From assembly GCA_016297265.1 (NCBI GenBank), contig JAEDHB010000015.1:1-34498 (forward strand): a stretch of 34,498 nucleotides of DNA, read 5' to 3'. This DNA is from Butyrivibrio sp. (lineage in GTDB: Bacteria > Bacillota > Clostridia > Lachnospirales > Lachnospiraceae). The position numbers were made by a program, and so were the translations under genes. The notes beneath the pieces are model-generated. The model worked only from the letters and a program-made list of their open reading frames with translations, was not told the DNA's origin and did not search any database. Within the stretch, counting starts at the first letter, position 1; each line of letters starts with the position of its first letter. Positions 1 to 7,876 of this stretch are shown piece after piece.

Positions 1-929
1 GATGAAATAAGCTTTCTGGCTCTGGTTGTGGATACTACAAATGTGACAACTATCAGTACAATACATATTGCAAAGAAAATAATAAGTCCACCAAAGATAC
101 TGAAGAAGCTTGTGGCATATATTACAGTGATTTCAGCATCCTCGATATATTCTGCTACGTACAGATATTTTGAAAATGCATTGGTTCTATTGGATGTCTT
201 AATTAGTTTTTCAGGTATTTTTGCATCCTTGTAGTTAGTTGCTATCATATCGCCGTTGGAATCAGCGGATGGAATGAATTTGCTGTTCTTATGGGTGAGA
301 ATGGTGCCGTCTTTGTCAACAAGAATTGCAAAAGATGTGCTGGAGGACAGCGAGTTTGTCATATCAATCAAATCATCCACGAAAAAGTCAGCCGCAAACA
401 CACCCACAGGCTTGCCGCTCTGGACAATTGCTTTTGAAATAGTTACGACGATTCTGCCGGTATCTGCATCAACATAAGCAGAGGAAATTGATGTTTTGTC
501 CGGATTGGCGAAAGCGTCGGGATACCAGTCCCTCTCCGTTGCCTTGTAATCCGCGGGAACTTCCCAACCGTCACTGAATACGCAGCGGTCATCGCTGAGA
601 CCAAAATAATATGCGTATGCGGCAGGATTCTCAGTTATACAGTCTGCAAGATACGCTTCAGACTCATCATATCTTGTTCCGACATAATCCTCGTGGGCAA
701 GTGTCTGTGAAATAATTCCTACACGGCCTATCTGTTCTTTAAACCAGCCGGCGGTGCCCTGAACAACCGAATCCGCCTGAGTATTCTTAAGTTTATCGCA
801 TCTTGTCAATATCAGTGCCGCGGAAAAAGCTCCTATTATCAGTGTAATCAAGATGGATGAAATTAGAAGATTTTTGCCAAAAAATCCAACGATACGGTTC
901 TTAATGGTTTTGCTGTTTTCTTTTGCCAT
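1..929 (-). CDS. dCache-type transmembrane sensor protein, N-terminal part (cut by window edge)
   Basis: The gene starts at 929 (ATG, with AGGAG about 9 nt upstream) and stays open for 309 codons to the left edge, so its C-terminus is missing. The product has a membrane segment at about residues 20-42, then an extracytoplasmic region of about 230 residues, then a second membrane segment near 280-303, and ends in a charged stretch (TTRARKLIS) as it enters the cytoplasm. The outer region has dCache hallmarks: RDWYPDAF, then YVDADTGRIVVTISKAI and PVGVFAADFFVDDL. Such domains bind small ligands in methyl-accepting chemotaxis proteins, histidine kinases and diguanylate cyclases. The output domain lies outside the window. 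A chemoreceptor with HAMP is most likely from the sequence after the second membrane segment, but this is inference. Confidence 0.8.
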   Translation of the reverse strand, partial: MAKENSKTIKNRIVGFFGKNLLISSILITLIIGAFSAALILTRCDKLKNTQADSVVQGTAGWFKEQIGRVGIISQTLAHEDYVGTRYDESEAYLADCITENPAAYAYYFGLSDDRCVFSDGWEVPADYKATERDWYPDAFANPDKTSISSAYVDADTGRIVVTISKAIVQSGKPVGVFAADFFVDDLIDMTNSLSSSTSFAILVDKDGTILTHKNSKFIPSADSNGDMIATNYKDAKIPEKLIKTSNRTNAFSKYLYVAEYIEDAEITVIYATSFFSIFGGLIIFFAICIVLIVVTFVVSTTRARKLIS

Positions 930-960
930 GAACTTGATTCTCCTTTGTGTTTTTAAAAGT

Positions 961-966
961 ATTATA
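961..966 (-). promoter_or_regulatory. Possible -10 box of the dCache sensor gene
   Basis: The minus strand reads TATAAT here, 32 nt upstream of the sensor start codon. The hexamer expected 17 nt further upstream (TAGTTT) is a poor -35, so only the -10 is well supported. Confidence 0.4.
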
Positions 967-1014
967 GCATTTTTGCGCGTAATAAACTATAGTAAATGAT
1001 AAAAATGTCGTTTA

Positions 1015-1044
1015 TTGACAGCTAAAAATGCTTTTTGGTATAAT
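1015..1044 (+). promoter_or_regulatory. Sigma-A promoter of the GH13 gene
   Basis: A perfect TTGACA (1015-1020) and a perfect TATAAT (1039-1044) are separated by 18 nt. Transcription would begin near 1051, about 45 nt before the preferred start codon. It is one of the strongest-looking promoters in the window. Confidence 0.85.
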
Positions 1045-1097
1045 ATGCGTGAATTTTTTAACAAAGTAGACAAAGGATGAAAGGTTTGGTAATACAT

Positions 1098-2834
1098 ATG
1101 GCATGGTATGATGAAGCGGTATTCTATCACATTTATCCTCTGGGAATGCTTGGAGCACCGGAGAAAAATGAATACAAAGAGGTTGTTCACAGATTAAGAG
1201 AGCTGGATAACTGGATTGATCATTTAAAAAAAATAGGAGTCAATGCAATATACATTGGACCGCTGTTTGAATCGGTTGGGCATGGATATGAGACAACGGA
1301 TTACAGAAAGCTTGATTCAAGACTTGGAGATAATGCTGACCTTACTGCATTTGTAAAAAAATGTCATGATAATTCAATTCGTGTTATTTTTGACGGGGTA
1401 TTTAACCATACAGGAAGAGATTTTTTTGCATTCAGGGATATTTTGCAGAACAGGGAAAACTCCCGATACAGGGACTGGTACTGTAATGTTAACTTCTACG
1501 GAAATAATGAGTATAACGATGGGTTTTCCTATGATAACTGGGGTGGATACAACCTTTTGGTAAAGCTTAACCAGAGAAATCCCGAAGTTAGGGATTATAT
1601 CTGCGATGTGATAAGATTCTGGGTAAAAGAGTTTGATGTTGACGGAATTCGTCTGGATGCCGCAGATGTGCTTGATTTTGAATTTATGAAGGCGTTGCGT
1701 GGCGTTGCAAATGAGGTGAAACCGGAATTCTGGCTTATGGGCGAGGTTATTCACGGTGATTACACAAGATGGGTTAACGAGGGAACACTGCACAGTGTTA
1801 CGAATTATACCTTACATAAGGCGCTGTATTCAGGACATAATGATCATAATTATTTCGAAATTGCACATACGGTTCAAAGATTGTATGAGATGGGCGGCAA
1901 CAGACCTGACGGTTTGAAACTATACAATTTTGTTGATAATCATGATGTTGAAAGAATTATTACTAAATTGAACAATAAAGCACATTATTATCCGGCACAT
2001 ATCCTTATGTATACACTTCCGGGAGTGCCATCCGTGTATTATGGCTCAGAATTCGGAATTGAGGGCAAAAAGGAAAAATATTCTGATGCATCCCTGAGAC
2101 CAAGACTTGTATATGAGGATTACAAGGATGCATTGGATTCCAATTCCTATACAAAGCTTATTGCAAGGTTGGGAGAAATCAGAAAAGATGCGCTGATGTT
2201 TTCATATGGTGATTACAGGCAGGTGGTGCTTACAAACAGGCAGTATATGTTTATCCGTACATTGAATGGGAAAGCAGGAATTGTTGCAGTCAATAATGAT
2301 GATAATGCGGCTACTGTCAACGGTGGCGGAATTCCTGACGGTGAATATGTCGGAGCTATCAGCGGTAAAAAATATTCCGTATGCGGCGGCAATATTTCGG
2401 TTGAAATTGATGCGAATTCAGGAGATATTATTCTGCCGGTGGATATGGGAGATGCTTTCGATAAGTTGGAGATTGAGGCTCCGGTGCAGGATACGGGGGC
2501 AGAAAAGTCCGAGCAGGTCGGCTTGACAGGAATTGGTGAAGAAAAGTCCGAGCAGGTTGGCTTGGCAGGAATGGGTGAAGAAAAGTCCGAACAGGTTGGC
2601 TTGACAGGAATGGGTGCAGCATCTAAATACGGCATAGATTCAAAATACGAGAAATACAATCCTGATGAAATCAGAAACAGAAGGGATTACGATGCTATGA
2701 GTATAGAGGAACTCCAGGTTGCAATTCTCGAAAAAATGTCGGGAAACGGATACATTGATAATGCAATGATTAGGTCAGTAATGGATAATGTCTATGCAGA
2801 TTCCTTGAAAAACTGGGTTAAGAGTTTCAGATAA
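1098..2834 (+). CDS. GH13 alpha-amylase family glycosidase with repeat-containing C-terminal tail
   Basis: This is an alpha-glucan hydrolase or transferase of the GH13 family, 578 residues from the ATG at 1098. An ATG at 1077 has no room for a ribosome site; the 1098 start has GAAAGG 13 nt upstream and gives the usual family N-terminus MAWYDEAVFYHIYPLG. All four conserved GH13 regions are visible: DGVFNH (about 99-104), GIRLDAAD with nucleophile D187, MGEV with acid/base E216, and FVDNHD with D283. There is no signal peptide, so it probably acts in the cytoplasm on maltodextrins or glycogen. After the beta-sandwich (about 370-450) comes a tail unusual for the family: three 13-residue repeats (469-507) and a helical region of about 60 residues. 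Substrate specificity cannot be read from sequence. Confidence 0.9.
   Translation: MAWYDEAVFYHIYPLGMLGAPEKNEYKEVVHRLRELDNWIDHLKKIGVNAIYIGPLFESVGHGYETTDYRKLDSRLGDNADLTAFVKKCHDNSIRVIFDGVFNHTGRDFFAFRDILQNRENSRYRDWYCNVNFYGNNEYNDGFSYDNWGGYNLLVKLNQRNPEVRDYICDVIRFWVKEFDVDGIRLDAADVLDFEFMKALRGVANEVKPEFWLMGEVIHGDYTRWVNEGTLHSVTNYTLHKALYSGHNDHNYFEIAHTVQRLYEMGGNRPDGLKLYNFVDNHDVERIITKLNNKAHYYPAHILMYTLPGVPSVYYGSEFGIEGKKEKYSDASLRPRLVYEDYKDALDSNSYTKLIARLGEIRKDALMFSYGDYRQVVLTNRQYMFIRTLNGKAGIVAVNNDDNAATVNGGGIPDGEYVGAISGKKYSVCGGNISVEIDANSGDIILPVDMGDAFDKLEIEAPVQDTGAEKSEQVGLTGIGEEKSEQVGLAGMGEEKSEQVGLTGMGAASKYGIDSKYEKYNPDEIRNRRDYDAMSIEELQVAILEKMSGNGYIDNAMIRSVMDNVYADSLKNWVKSFR
2502..2618 (+). repeat. Three tandem 39-bp repeats inside the GH13 gene
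   Basis: Units begin at 2502, 2541 and 2580. Each encodes EKSEQVGLxGxGE, the last ending in A. The copies differ at only a few bases, including the T/A and I/M changes. The length is a multiple of three, so gain or loss of a unit keeps the frame. Confidence 0.95.
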
Positions 2835-2840
2835 TATTGT

Positions 2841-2888
2841 AAAAAATCCCGGTAGCAGGTGAGGTTCAAATTGCCTGTTGCCGGGATT
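2841..2888. terminator. Bidirectional terminator between convergent GH13 and decarboxylase-like genes
   Basis: A 15-bp stem with two G-T pairs joins AATCCCGGTAGCAGG (2845-2859) to CCTGTTGCCGGGATT (2874-2888). On the minus strand it is followed by a run of six T (2846-2841), so it mainly ends the minus-strand gene whose stop codon it touches. It can also stop GH13 transcripts. Confidence 0.85.
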
Positions 2889-4242
2889 AATTATTCTTTA
2901 CTACGGAGATGTCTCTGTCGGAATATACAGTCCTGTATTTCAAAATCCTTTCGTCGATTATTTCACCGCTCATAAACAATGGGACAGCAGGGGGGCAGCT
3001 TAGCAGGGCCCCGGACATAATCCTGCCTACGGCCTCTTCAGGAGTGACAGTCTCTGAGGGTGCAAAGAATGCTTCTTTGGCAGACATTGCTTTCTTCGGA
3101 GCAGGAACTCTTAAAGATGTGACCGCCGTTGGAAACGTTGTTGTTTTTGACGGCGCATTTTTGATAAGGAAATCCCGGAGTCGTTCTAACTCCGCATCGG
3201 TGGTGTGGCTGCTTATCATAAATACAATGTGTTCATCATCATAATATTCCGGAATTATTTGTGCGGAATAGAGATTATCGGCAAAATATTTCCCGTTTCC
3301 GTCAGGCAACTGTATTGTAAGCTTAAGAGCTTCCTTGCCCACAAGGGTGTAGCCTTTTGAGGCAAGTGTTTCTTTGAGGTCGTTGACCATGCCGGCAATC
3401 TTACTTAAATCTGTTTTGGCCAGTTCGCAATTTGCGAGGTCCAGGGATTGAAGAATAAGATAGGATGGGCTTGTTGAACCAAAGAGTGCCAGACAATTTT
3501 TTGCATTTTCCCTAAAGAAGGAGTCAGTATTGTGGGAAATGTGAAGGTAGGCACCGCCGGTGAGAACAGGCAGGGTTTTGTGAGCCGAATCAGCACACAT
3601 ATCAGCTCCCAGATCTATAGGATGCAGTGAGGGCTTAAGGAATTTTTGGTAAGCTCCATGGGCATTGTCCACGAAGAACAGTAGGCCGTAACAGTGACAG
3701 ACTTTTGCCAATGCCTCTATGTCCAAAAGGTTGCCCAGATAGTCGGGACTTGTTACATATAGTGCAACAGGCAGGTCCGATGGAGCGTAGGCGGAGAGAA
3801 TTTCATCCAGCTCATCACCACTCAACCGGCAGCTTTCGTAGGCATCAGATTCCATGGGCATAATCCAGTCTATGTCAAAATCGAGAGTGACAGAGGCGTT
3901 GATTAGGGTTTTGTGGGCGTTCCTTCCGGCAAGGATAAGAGGTGTTTTGTCCGGATTGACGCGCTTTGACCATTTGACAAGGAGTGCAAGAGCAGCACGG
4001 ATTGCCAGGGATGAACCCTCGGTTGAATAAAAAGTGTGGGCACCGAATATTCTTCCTGCATTTTGTTCACTTTCTGCGATGATTCCTTTGGCAGGATATA
4101 ATTCGTCCGCCCCGTCAATTTCTGTAATGTCGCGCATTTCCACACCAAGAAAGCCGGGAACACCCTTGTGCCCCGGCATGTGAAAACGAGATGTTTTTCT
4201 GTTAATATATGAAGTTATAAAATCATAAATTGGTGTATTCAT
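2887..4242 (-). CDS. Orn/Lys/Arg decarboxylase-family PLP enzyme
   Basis: A 451-residue fold-type I PLP enzyme of the short Orn/Lys/Arg decarboxylase group found in Firmicutes. The signature HMPGHKG is at about residues 22-28, followed by ELYPAKGII. The PLP-lysine motif DSAHKTLPVLTGGAYLH lies mid-protein, and the small C-terminal domain is present. The substrate cannot be told from sequence; family members act on basic amino acids, and some are unassigned. The start lies 4 nt after the SCIFF maturase stop with only a weak ribosome site, so it is probably translated by coupling to the maturase. The gene ends at a strong terminator. Co-location with the SCIFF pair suggests a shared transcript, not necessarily a shared pathway. 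Confidence 0.85.
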   Translation of the reverse strand: MNTPIYDFITSYINRKTSRFHMPGHKGVPGFLGVEMRDITEIDGADELYPAKGIIAESEQNAGRIFGAHTFYSTEGSSLAIRAALALLVKWSKRVNPDKTPLILAGRNAHKTLINASVTLDFDIDWIMPMESDAYESCRLSGDELDEILSAYAPSDLPVALYVTSPDYLGNLLDIEALAKVCHCYGLLFFVDNAHGAYQKFLKPSLHPIDLGADMCADSAHKTLPVLTGGAYLHISHNTDSFFRENAKNCLALFGSTSPSYLILQSLDLANCELAKTDLSKIAGMVNDLKETLASKGYTLVGKEALKLTIQLPDGNGKYFADNLYSAQIIPEYYDDEHIVFMISSHTTDAELERLRDFLIKNAPSKTTTFPTAVTSLRVPAPKKAMSAKEAFFAPSETVTPEEAVGRIMSGALLSCPPAVPLFMSGEIIDERILKYRTVYSDRDISVVKNN

Positions 4243-4246
4243 AGCT

Positions 4247-5614
4247 TTACTCAGTTATTTTCTTGGATACTTCAACCATTATTGCACATTCTAATCTCTT
4301 TTTAAACAGCTCACAGCCGTATTTGTATACGCCTCGGACTGAACCTGTTGCATGATATGCATTGGCGGCACAGCCACCGGAGCAGTATAATTTGGCCCAG
4401 CAGTCCTTACACTCTTCTCTTGCATATACATTGCAGGATGCAAATTCGTTCTGGATATCTGTGTTGGTTACACCATCCCGGATATTGCCCAGTTTGTATT
4501 TGTCGTCTCCAACAAACTGATGGCAGGGATAGAGGTCACCCCAAGGTGTGACTGCCATATATTCCGTTCCGGAACCACAGCCTGAAATTCTTTTGTAAAT
4601 ACATGGTCCGCCTTCAAGGTCAATCATGTAGTGATAGAAGGTAAAAGGATCCCCCTCCTTATTTTTCTCGATCATAAGTGCAGCGAGTTCCTCGTACTGC
4701 TTGAATAATACAGGAAGGTCCTCGTCAGTGAGAGCGGATGGGTCATCCGGATTAGTTACCACCGGTTCCATGGAAAGCTCCCTGAAGCCAAGGTCAAGCA
4801 TTTGCTTAATGTCTTCAAGAAAATCCACATTGTTGTGTGTAAAAGTACCACGCATATAATAGTTTTTGCCATCGCGGGCCTTGACAAGTTTTTGAAATTT
4901 AGGAACGATGCGCTCATAACTGCCGTTGCCGGCATAGTCAACCCTGAAGCGGTCGTGTACTTCCTTGCGTCCGTCAAGGCTTAATACTACGTTGCTCATC
5001 TCCCTATTAGCAAAATCAATAACGTCATCATCAATCAGAACTCCGTTGGTTGTAAGCGTAAAACGGAAATTCTTGTTGACATCTTTTTCAATTGAACGTG
5101 CATATTCCACAAGCTGTTTTACCACGTCGAAATTCATAAGTGGTTCGCCGCCGAAAAAGTCCACTTCAAGGTTGTGGCGGCTGCCGGAATTTTCCACAAG
5201 AAAATCCAGTGCGCGTTTACCCACCTCAAAACTCATAAGTGCGCGTTCGCCGTGGTATTTTCCCTGACTGGCAAAACAATATGAGCAATTGAGATTGCAG
5301 GTATGTGCTATGTGAAGGCAAAGTGCCTTGACAACTCCTGAGGTGCGTGCCTTCAATTCACCGGCAATCGGTTCAAAGGTATCCTCCGTGAATAGTTTTC
5401 CGGCGGATTTTAATTCCGATACTTCTTCGTAAATCTCGGATATCTCATCCGCAGGAAGAGAGTATCTGTCTGAAAGCTCGGCAACTATTGTATCTTTGTC
5501 CATGTTTTCATACATCTCTATCAAATCATATGTAACTTCATCCACCGCATGGATTGCTCCGGAGCAGATGTCCATTACTATGTTAATTCCACCTAGTTTA
5601 TATTGATGAATCAT
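4247..5614 (-). CDS. scfB: SCIFF-peptide radical SAM maturase (thioether-forming)
   Basis: A 455-residue radical SAM protein with an N-terminal peptide-recognition-like region (about 1-85), the radical SAM cluster motif CNLNCSYC (C106, C110, C113) and a C-terminal SPASM/Twitch region rich in cysteines (CGSGTEYMAVTPWGDLYPCH, then CKDCWAKLYCSGGCAAN). It is expected to form thioether cross-links in the SCIFF peptide, whose gene lies directly upstream. This pairing and the cysteine layout make the assignment secure. GGAGG sits 5-6 nt before the ATG. A hairpin lies in the 61-nt gap after the peptide gene. Confidence 0.93.
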   Translation of the reverse strand: MIHQYKLGGINIVMDICSGAIHAVDEVTYDLIEMYENMDKDTIVAELSDRYSLPADEISEIYEEVSELKSAGKLFTEDTFEPIAGELKARTSGVVKALCLHIAHTCNLNCSYCFASQGKYHGERALMSFEVGKRALDFLVENSGSRHNLEVDFFGGEPLMNFDVVKQLVEYARSIEKDVNKNFRFTLTTNGVLIDDDVIDFANREMSNVVLSLDGRKEVHDRFRVDYAGNGSYERIVPKFQKLVKARDGKNYYMRGTFTHNNVDFLEDIKQMLDLGFRELSMEPVVTNPDDPSALTDEDLPVLFKQYEELAALMIEKNKEGDPFTFYHYMIDLEGGPCIYKRISGCGSGTEYMAVTPWGDLYPCHQFVGDDKYKLGNIRDGVTNTDIQNEFASCNVYAREECKDCWAKLYCSGGCAANAYHATGSVRGVYKYGCELFKKRLECAIMVEVSKKITE

Positions 5615-5621
5615 ATTTCCT

Positions 5622-5665
5622 CCCAGCGCAAAAAATAGCCGCCCCGGGTTACGAGACGGCGCTTT
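5622..5665 (-). terminator. Intergenic hairpin terminator/attenuator between SCIFF and its maturase
   Basis: Reading the minus strand, GCCGTCTCG and CGGGGCGGC (5660-5638) form a 9-bp stem with two G-T pairs, followed by TATTTTTT. It lies between the peptide stop and the maturase ribosome site. It could reduce read-through so that more peptide than enzyme is made, or protect the 3' end of the peptide message. Confidence 0.7.
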
Positions 5666-5675
5666 TTAGCGTAAA

Positions 5676-5828
5676 TTATTTGCTCTTCTTCTCATTCTCG
5701 CACTTCTGATTAGCGATACCACAGCTTGTTTTGCAAGCTGACTGGCATGATGTCTGGCACTCGCCGCATCCGCCATTCTTAGCGCTTTCACATAAGTTAC
5801 GAGTTTCGATAGTCTGAATGTGCTTCAT
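5676..5828 (-). CDS. scfA: SCIFF ribosomally made peptide precursor
   Basis: A 50-codon gene with AGGAGG just before the ATG. The product begins MKHIQTIETRNLC, a typical SCIFF leader, and then carries the conserved cysteine-rich core CGECQTSCQSACKTSC, a final cysteine and a lysine-rich end. SCIFF stands for six cysteines in forty-five residues; this one has seven, the extra one at position 13 in the leader. The peptide is modified by the radical SAM enzyme encoded immediately downstream. Its role in Clostridia is not established. Confidence 0.95.
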   Translation of the reverse strand: MKHIQTIETRNLCESAKNGGCGECQTSCQSACKTSCGIANQKCENEKKSK

Positions 5829-5862
5829 AATCGTGCCTCCTAAGATATAAAATACTAAATAC

Positions 5863-5891
5863 AGAATACATTATATGTTCAATTTGGTCAA
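5863..5891 (-). promoter_or_regulatory. Promoter of the SCIFF operon
   Basis: On the minus strand TTGACC (5891-5886) and TATTCT (5868-5863) are spaced 17 nt, with the SCIFF start about 35 nt downstream. The upstream gene has no clear terminator, so some read-through from that operon is also possible. Confidence 0.55.
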
Positions 5892-5914
5892 GTCAGAAAA
5901 AGAAAAAATGATGA

Positions 5915-6445
5915 CTAAAACTTATTTGCTACCGTCATTATTATCTGCATAATCTGGAGTGCGTCGATGAGCTCCTTGTGAACAGGCTTAATCATGTGGG
6001 TCAGCGGCGGAATTATCATTTTGGTTATTCCAAAGGTCAGAAAACAGAGACGTATTTTTGCATTACCATTAATAAAAATTATGTCAAGTCCCAGCAAATC
6101 ATTTCTTCCCACAAGTTTTTTCAGGAGAGTATTGGCATTGAGTTTCTCTGCAAGAGCCGTAAGGGCATCGTTGGGATGCCTGCTGACAAAACCATGCAGA
6201 CCGTAGCTTAGTTTACCTGATTTTATTGTGCAGGGAACCGACACCTCATACCATAAATCATATTCGGTACTCCAGAGTCTGCTTTTTTTGTTATAGGAAC
6301 ACAGAACTGTTTTAAGAGGTTCGTGATTTGTGATTTTCAGTTCATTGGTAAGCTCTGACACATTGACCGCTTCCACATCAGGAAGGCGGTTTGCATAATC
6401 AAGAAAAAGCTTGTTTTTTGCTAATACATTATTATTTATCGACAT
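5915..6445 (-). CDS. Uncharacterised protein, third gene of the cytidylyltransferase-kinase/permease operon
   Basis: I do not recognise this 176-residue protein. The ATG at 6445 overlaps the end of the permease gene by 14 bp, and GGTG lies upstream; an earlier in-frame ATG at 6487 would overlap by 56 bp and looks less likely. It is soluble in its first part (LPDVEAVNVSELTNELKITN, then a region with several aromatic residues, WSTEYDLWYEV). The C-terminus is more hydrophobic (DALQIMQIIMTVANKF). No catalytic motif is visible. The overlap with the permease gene implies co-translation and a role in the same process. Confidence 0.75.
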   Translation of the reverse strand: MSINNNVLAKNKLFLDYANRLPDVEAVNVSELTNELKITNHEPLKTVLCSYNKKSRLWSTEYDLWYEVSVPCTIKSGKLSYGLHGFVSRHPNDALTALAEKLNANTLLKKLVGRNDLLGLDIIFINGNAKIRLCFLTFGITKMIIPPLTHMIKPVHKELIDALQIMQIIMTVANKF

Positions 6446-7874
6446 ATTTTTTACACCATTCGTCCACTGCTTCGTCCCATACCTCAAGGTATTCGGAACG
6501 ATCTCTGATATTCATAACTGTATCTTTTATGTCCGTTACTTCTGTCAATTTGATTTTTTTGATTTTGCCCCATATAAGGATGTAGGCTGCTACAACTGCC
6601 ATGCAGATTCCTGCATAGAGAAGTGAATCTCTCAGCGTGTAGATTGAAAAAATAACACCAACAATGCCTACAATCATTGATACCTTGACACAGGGTGCCT
6701 TCCACAGACGCGGAAAGTCGGGATATTTTTTTCGGAGTACCAGAACATCAATCATTGCGATGCCGTAAGATATCATCCAGGTGATACAGGCAATGTTGAT
6801 TAATCCCTGAACCAGGCTTACATCCGCTCCGTTGATTGTTATGTATAACGTTGTGGAGAGGATTAGGAGCCCTGTAAAAATAATACCGAAAACAGGAGTT
6901 CTGAAGCGCCTGTTAACTTTGCCGAAGAATGCCGGAACCATTCCTTCTTTTGCCAGACCGTAAAGCATTCTCGGAAGAGATGCCATGTATGCGTTGGCGG
7001 TGGTGAAGGAAGCCATTATTGTGAGTATCGTCATTATTATGTAACCGGCTCTTCCGAGGATTGCCTTAGCGGCAATGGTCTGAGGAACCGTTGAAGTGCT
7101 TAACTCGTTGAGGTCGGTGTATCGGACCGCAGCTGTCGCAAAGAGGGAATCCACAAGGAAAATAGTGATAAGTCCCAGAATAAGCGCATATGGGATGTTT
7201 TTGTAGGGTTTTTTATTTTCCTCAGCCATAGGACAGGCAAATTCAAAGCCGATGAAAAACCATATTGCAGAACCGGTGGCTCCGAAGATTGTTTTCCAGC
7301 CGCCTTCGGGAAGGAATGAAGTATCCTTGCCTACAGGCGTTGCGATGTTCATTGCTTCACCAACCCTCAGATTACCGATTATTGCAAAAGCGGCAAAGGT
7401 AATCATCATGAGAATTGTTACCACGGATTCAACCTTGCCGTAGAAATCCACATTGAGAAGATTAATTACAAAGACTATGGCAAAGAGTGTGAGAGTAACA
7501 GCAATCTGTGGGATGCCGCAAATTTCCTCTGCCGAGAGCCCGCCCATTACGAGCTGGGTTCCGCCGTCCGCAGCTATCAAAACCACATATCCGCTAAGTA
7601 GCGCAAAGGCGGCAAAAAAACGCCCGAGTGCCGGCATGGTATAGTCGGAAATCATACCGCCGCCGGGGAGCATTGCGGTAAGTTCACCGAAGGCAAAGGC
7701 GGTCATCATCATAGGAATCAGTGCAATAAATGCCGAAATGAAGGTGGAATAACCTGTTGTTCCTGCCACATTCCCAACGGAAAACATTGCCGTTCCCGAT
7801 ACAACAAGCCCAACAGCGGCGCCGTAGGCAGGTGCAAATGAAAGTGTTCGTTTCAATTTTGTTTTGTTATTCAT
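6432..7874 (-). CDS. APC-superfamily permease
   Basis: A 480-residue integral membrane protein with about 12 hydrophobic segments. The first segment carries the broken-helix signature of amino acid-polyamine-organocation carriers (GLVVSGTAMFSVGN), followed by FGELTAMLPGGGMISDYTMPA. It starts 2 nt after the stop of the cytidylyltransferase-kinase fusion, so the two are translationally coupled. APC members carry amino acids, polyamines or ethanolamine. The neighbour would phosphorylate and CMP-activate choline or ethanolamine, so import of such an amino alcohol is a reasonable guess; the sequence alone does not show the substrate. Confidence 0.88.
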   Translation of the reverse strand: MNNKTKLKRTLSFAPAYGAAVGLVVSGTAMFSVGNVAGTTGYSTFISAFIALIPMMMTAFAFGELTAMLPGGGMISDYTMPALGRFFAAFALLSGYVVLIAADGGTQLVMGGLSAEEICGIPQIAVTLTLFAIVFVINLLNVDFYGKVESVVTILMMITFAAFAIIGNLRVGEAMNIATPVGKDTSFLPEGGWKTIFGATGSAIWFFIGFEFACPMAEENKKPYKNIPYALILGLITIFLVDSLFATAAVRYTDLNELSTSTVPQTIAAKAILGRAGYIIMTILTIMASFTTANAYMASLPRMLYGLAKEGMVPAFFGKVNRRFRTPVFGIIFTGLLILSTTLYITINGADVSLVQGLINIACITWMISYGIAMIDVLVLRKKYPDFPRLWKAPCVKVSMIVGIVGVIFSIYTLRDSLLYAGICMAVVAAYILIWGKIKKIKLTEVTDIKDTVMNIRDRSEYLEVWDEAVDEWCKKYVDK

Positions 7875-7876
7875 AC

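Noticed and set aside
1..477. Plus-strand open frames at the left edge
   Set aside because: They are complementary to the dCache sensor gene, which stays open for the whole 929 bases and has a proper ribosome site.
2502..2618. CRISPR-like or satellite array
   Set aside because: The repeats are directly tandem without spacers and are in frame within a gene.
2213..2659. Long minus-strand open frames over the GH13 repeats
   Set aside because: They are opposite a clear GH13 enzyme and exist because the 39-bp repeats are open in several frames; no ribosome site or family resemblance.
5829..5914. Terminator after the 176-residue protein gene
   Set aside because: Only a 5-bp AGTCA/TGACT pairing with a long loop is present; not convincing.
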